DNA from: Treponema sp.
GTDB lineage: Bacteria; Spirochaetota; Spirochaetia; Treponematales; Treponemataceae
Direction: 5' to 3'
Length of the DNA: 64,000 nucleotides
Assembly: GCA_017940255.1 (NCBI GenBank)
Contig: JAGAZB010000010.1
Span: forward strand, 62,001 to 126,000
Positions 62,973 through 64,000 of this stretch are shown piece after piece. The notes below the pieces were generated by a model. It saw only the letters and a list, made by a program, of their open reading frames with translations. It was not told where the DNA came from and did not search any database. The position numbers were made by a program, and so were the translations under genes. The stretch's first letter is position 1, and each line of letters begins with the position of its first letter.

Positions 62973-64000
62973 TCAGTAACCCCTTGGTTCGTAGAGCGCA
63001 AAGTCGTCATCCTCAGTAAAAACCTTTTCTTCTATGTAAGTAATCCGTGGAATTTTATTTCCCCGGGCAATCATTTTTACAAGATTCATGAGCATAGGGC
63101 CAAGATTTGGATTACATTCTACAACGCAATTCAATTTTCCTCTTACAAGGGCATCTATAGATTTTTGTTCAGCATCTATACTTATGATGATTGTATCACC
63201 TGTGTTAACTCCGTAATTTTCTATTGAATCCAAAAATCCCAGAGTCATAGAGTCATTATGAGAATAAACTACATCTATTTTCTGGCCTTCAAAATAAAGG
63301 GCGTCGTTTTTATAATTTCCGCTGTCCCGGGCCTTTTGAATTAGGCTTTCGGTGATTTCTTTTCCCCGGGAACGTAAAAAGTCTCCGTCTTCCGAATGAA
63401 TAATCTGCAGACGGCTGTCTTTTTCAATAACTTCGCGGAAGCCTTTTGCGCGCTCTCTTACCACAGAAGAATTTTCTGTACCGGAAAGTTCCAGAATGTT
63501 GATTTTTTGACTGATTGACACATCTTCGTCGTTTTGAATTTTCTGTAAAAGAAATTGTGCCGCTTTTCTTCCTTCTTCCAGTCCATTTTCTCCAAGAAAA
63601 CCTGCGTATAATGAAGAATCTGCATTTATCTGACGGTCAACCAGAATTACAGGAATCCCCGCATCTCGCGCTTCCTGCAGCACATTGTCCCAGCCGTCTT
63701 CTACAATCGGAACAAAGGCAATTACATCTACCTGGTAAACAATAAAGGAACGTATAGCCTTAAGCTGATTTTCCTGCTTTTGCTGGGCATCATCAAAAAG
63801 AATCTGAATGTTATTTTCTTCAGCCGCTTCAAAAATAGACTGAGTATTACGGCTTCTCCAGGCAGATTCAGAGCCTATCTGTGAAAAACCAAGGATGAGT
63901 TTGTCGTGATTTTCTGCGGTCTTTTTTTCAGAAGGCCTCTTTTTGCCTATAGTAAAGATGATGATTAATAAAACTACGGCAAATATTAGGGCTGATAGTA
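62973..64000 (-). CDS. Membrane-anchored sugar-binding protein, 3' part (start outside window)
   Basis: The frame is open to the right edge of the window. The visible N-terminal part is a membrane helix (SALIFAVVLLIIIFTIG) followed by KKRPSEKKTAENHDK and the binding fold: LILGFSQIGSESAWRSRNTQSIF, VDVIAFVPIVEDGWDNVLQEARDAGIPVILVDRQINA, ILELSGTENSSVVRERAKGFREVI, VDVVYSHNDSMTLGFL-like region and ISIDAEQKSIDALVRGKLNCVVECNPNLGPML. It is built like the periplasmic YtfQ family but has an uncleaved anchor, lies upstream of the kinase gene with no gap, and thus is likely the ligand-binding accessory of the two-component system. At least 341 residues. Confidence 0.88.
   Translation of the reverse strand, partial: LSALIFAVVLLIIIFTIGKKRPSEKKTAENHDKLILGFSQIGSESAWRSRNTQSIFEAAEENNIQILFDDAQQKQENQLKAIRSFIVYQVDVIAFVPIVEDGWDNVLQEARDAGIPVILVDRQINADSSLYAGFLGENGLEEGRKAAQFLLQKIQNDEDVSISQKINILELSGTENSSVVRERAKGFREVIEKDSRLQIIHSEDGDFLRSRGKEITESLIQKARDSGNYKNDALYFEGQKIDVVYSHNDSMTLGFLDSIENYGVNTGDTIIISIDAEQKSIDALVRGKLNCVVECNPNLGPMLMNLVKMIARGNKIPRITYIEEKVFTEDDDFALYEPRGY

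Overview
The window looks like one contiguous piece of a Treponema (Spirochaetota) chromosome, probably a host-associated or rumen/gut species rather than T. pallidum. The basis is moderately AT-rich coding DNA, a very long GreA with a tetratricopeptide-like N-terminus, recA preceded by TPR-type envelope genes, cmk-rpsA, a suf cluster in the order CBDSU, many lipoproteins and HD-GYP/hybrid-kinase signalling, plus threonine and branched-chain amino-acid genes that the syphilis agent lacks. The species assignment is inference.

Layout. 1-13244 is housekeeping: the end of deoC, a beta-lactamase-fold hydrolase, the long GreA protein and a TPR protein on the minus strand, then rpe, three envelope/TPR genes, recA, folK, scpA, scpB and an rluB-type pseudouridine synthase on the plus strand. 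13261-23450 is an accessory island: two paralogous regulators that join a polytopic membrane domain to a C-terminal SARP/OmpR-type winged helix, five surface lipoproteins, and a decayed VapBC-like toxin-antitoxin pair. Four lipoprotein promoters carry the same operator: AGTAC/AGTAT direct repeats at intervals of exactly 11, 22 and 11 bp, with a TAAAAT -10 box exactly 10 bp beyond. This is the best candidate for an undescribed system. 23465-28393 holds cmk, rpsA, a degenerate NtrC-like protein and two envelope genes. 28435-33777 holds tRNA-Arg and the sufCBDSU operon, read leftwards.

34086-43676 is a signalling block: an exonuclease, a membrane HD-GYP phosphodiesterase, a 1339-residue hybrid kinase-like protein whose phosphoacceptor histidines are replaced, and a second HD-GYP-like protein with a degraded metal centre. 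43711-54883 holds thrA, ilvN, a divergent pair with an HEGWH putative metalloprotease, a second beta-lactamase-fold gene with a pentapeptide-repeat gene, a zinc-ribbon protein, murI, a C39-like lipoprotein, an intact VapBC-like pair and purC. 55153-64000 is a sugar uptake and sensing locus: binding protein, ATPase and two permeases (YtfQRT-YjfF-like), with a YesN/YesM two-component pair and a membrane-anchored sugar-binding protein on the opposite strand that could sense the same ligand.

Two genome-wide habits are visible. Many genes have a good -10 box only 6-8 bp before the start codon, so they are probably transcribed without a leader (rpe, both SARP-like regulators, sufC, the exonuclease, the C39-like lipoprotein and two divergent pairs). 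Intergenic spaces also carry a 27-bp palindromic repeat (seven copies) and a second, longer palindromic repeat (two clear copies). I see no insertion sequence, CRISPR array, rRNA or replication origin.
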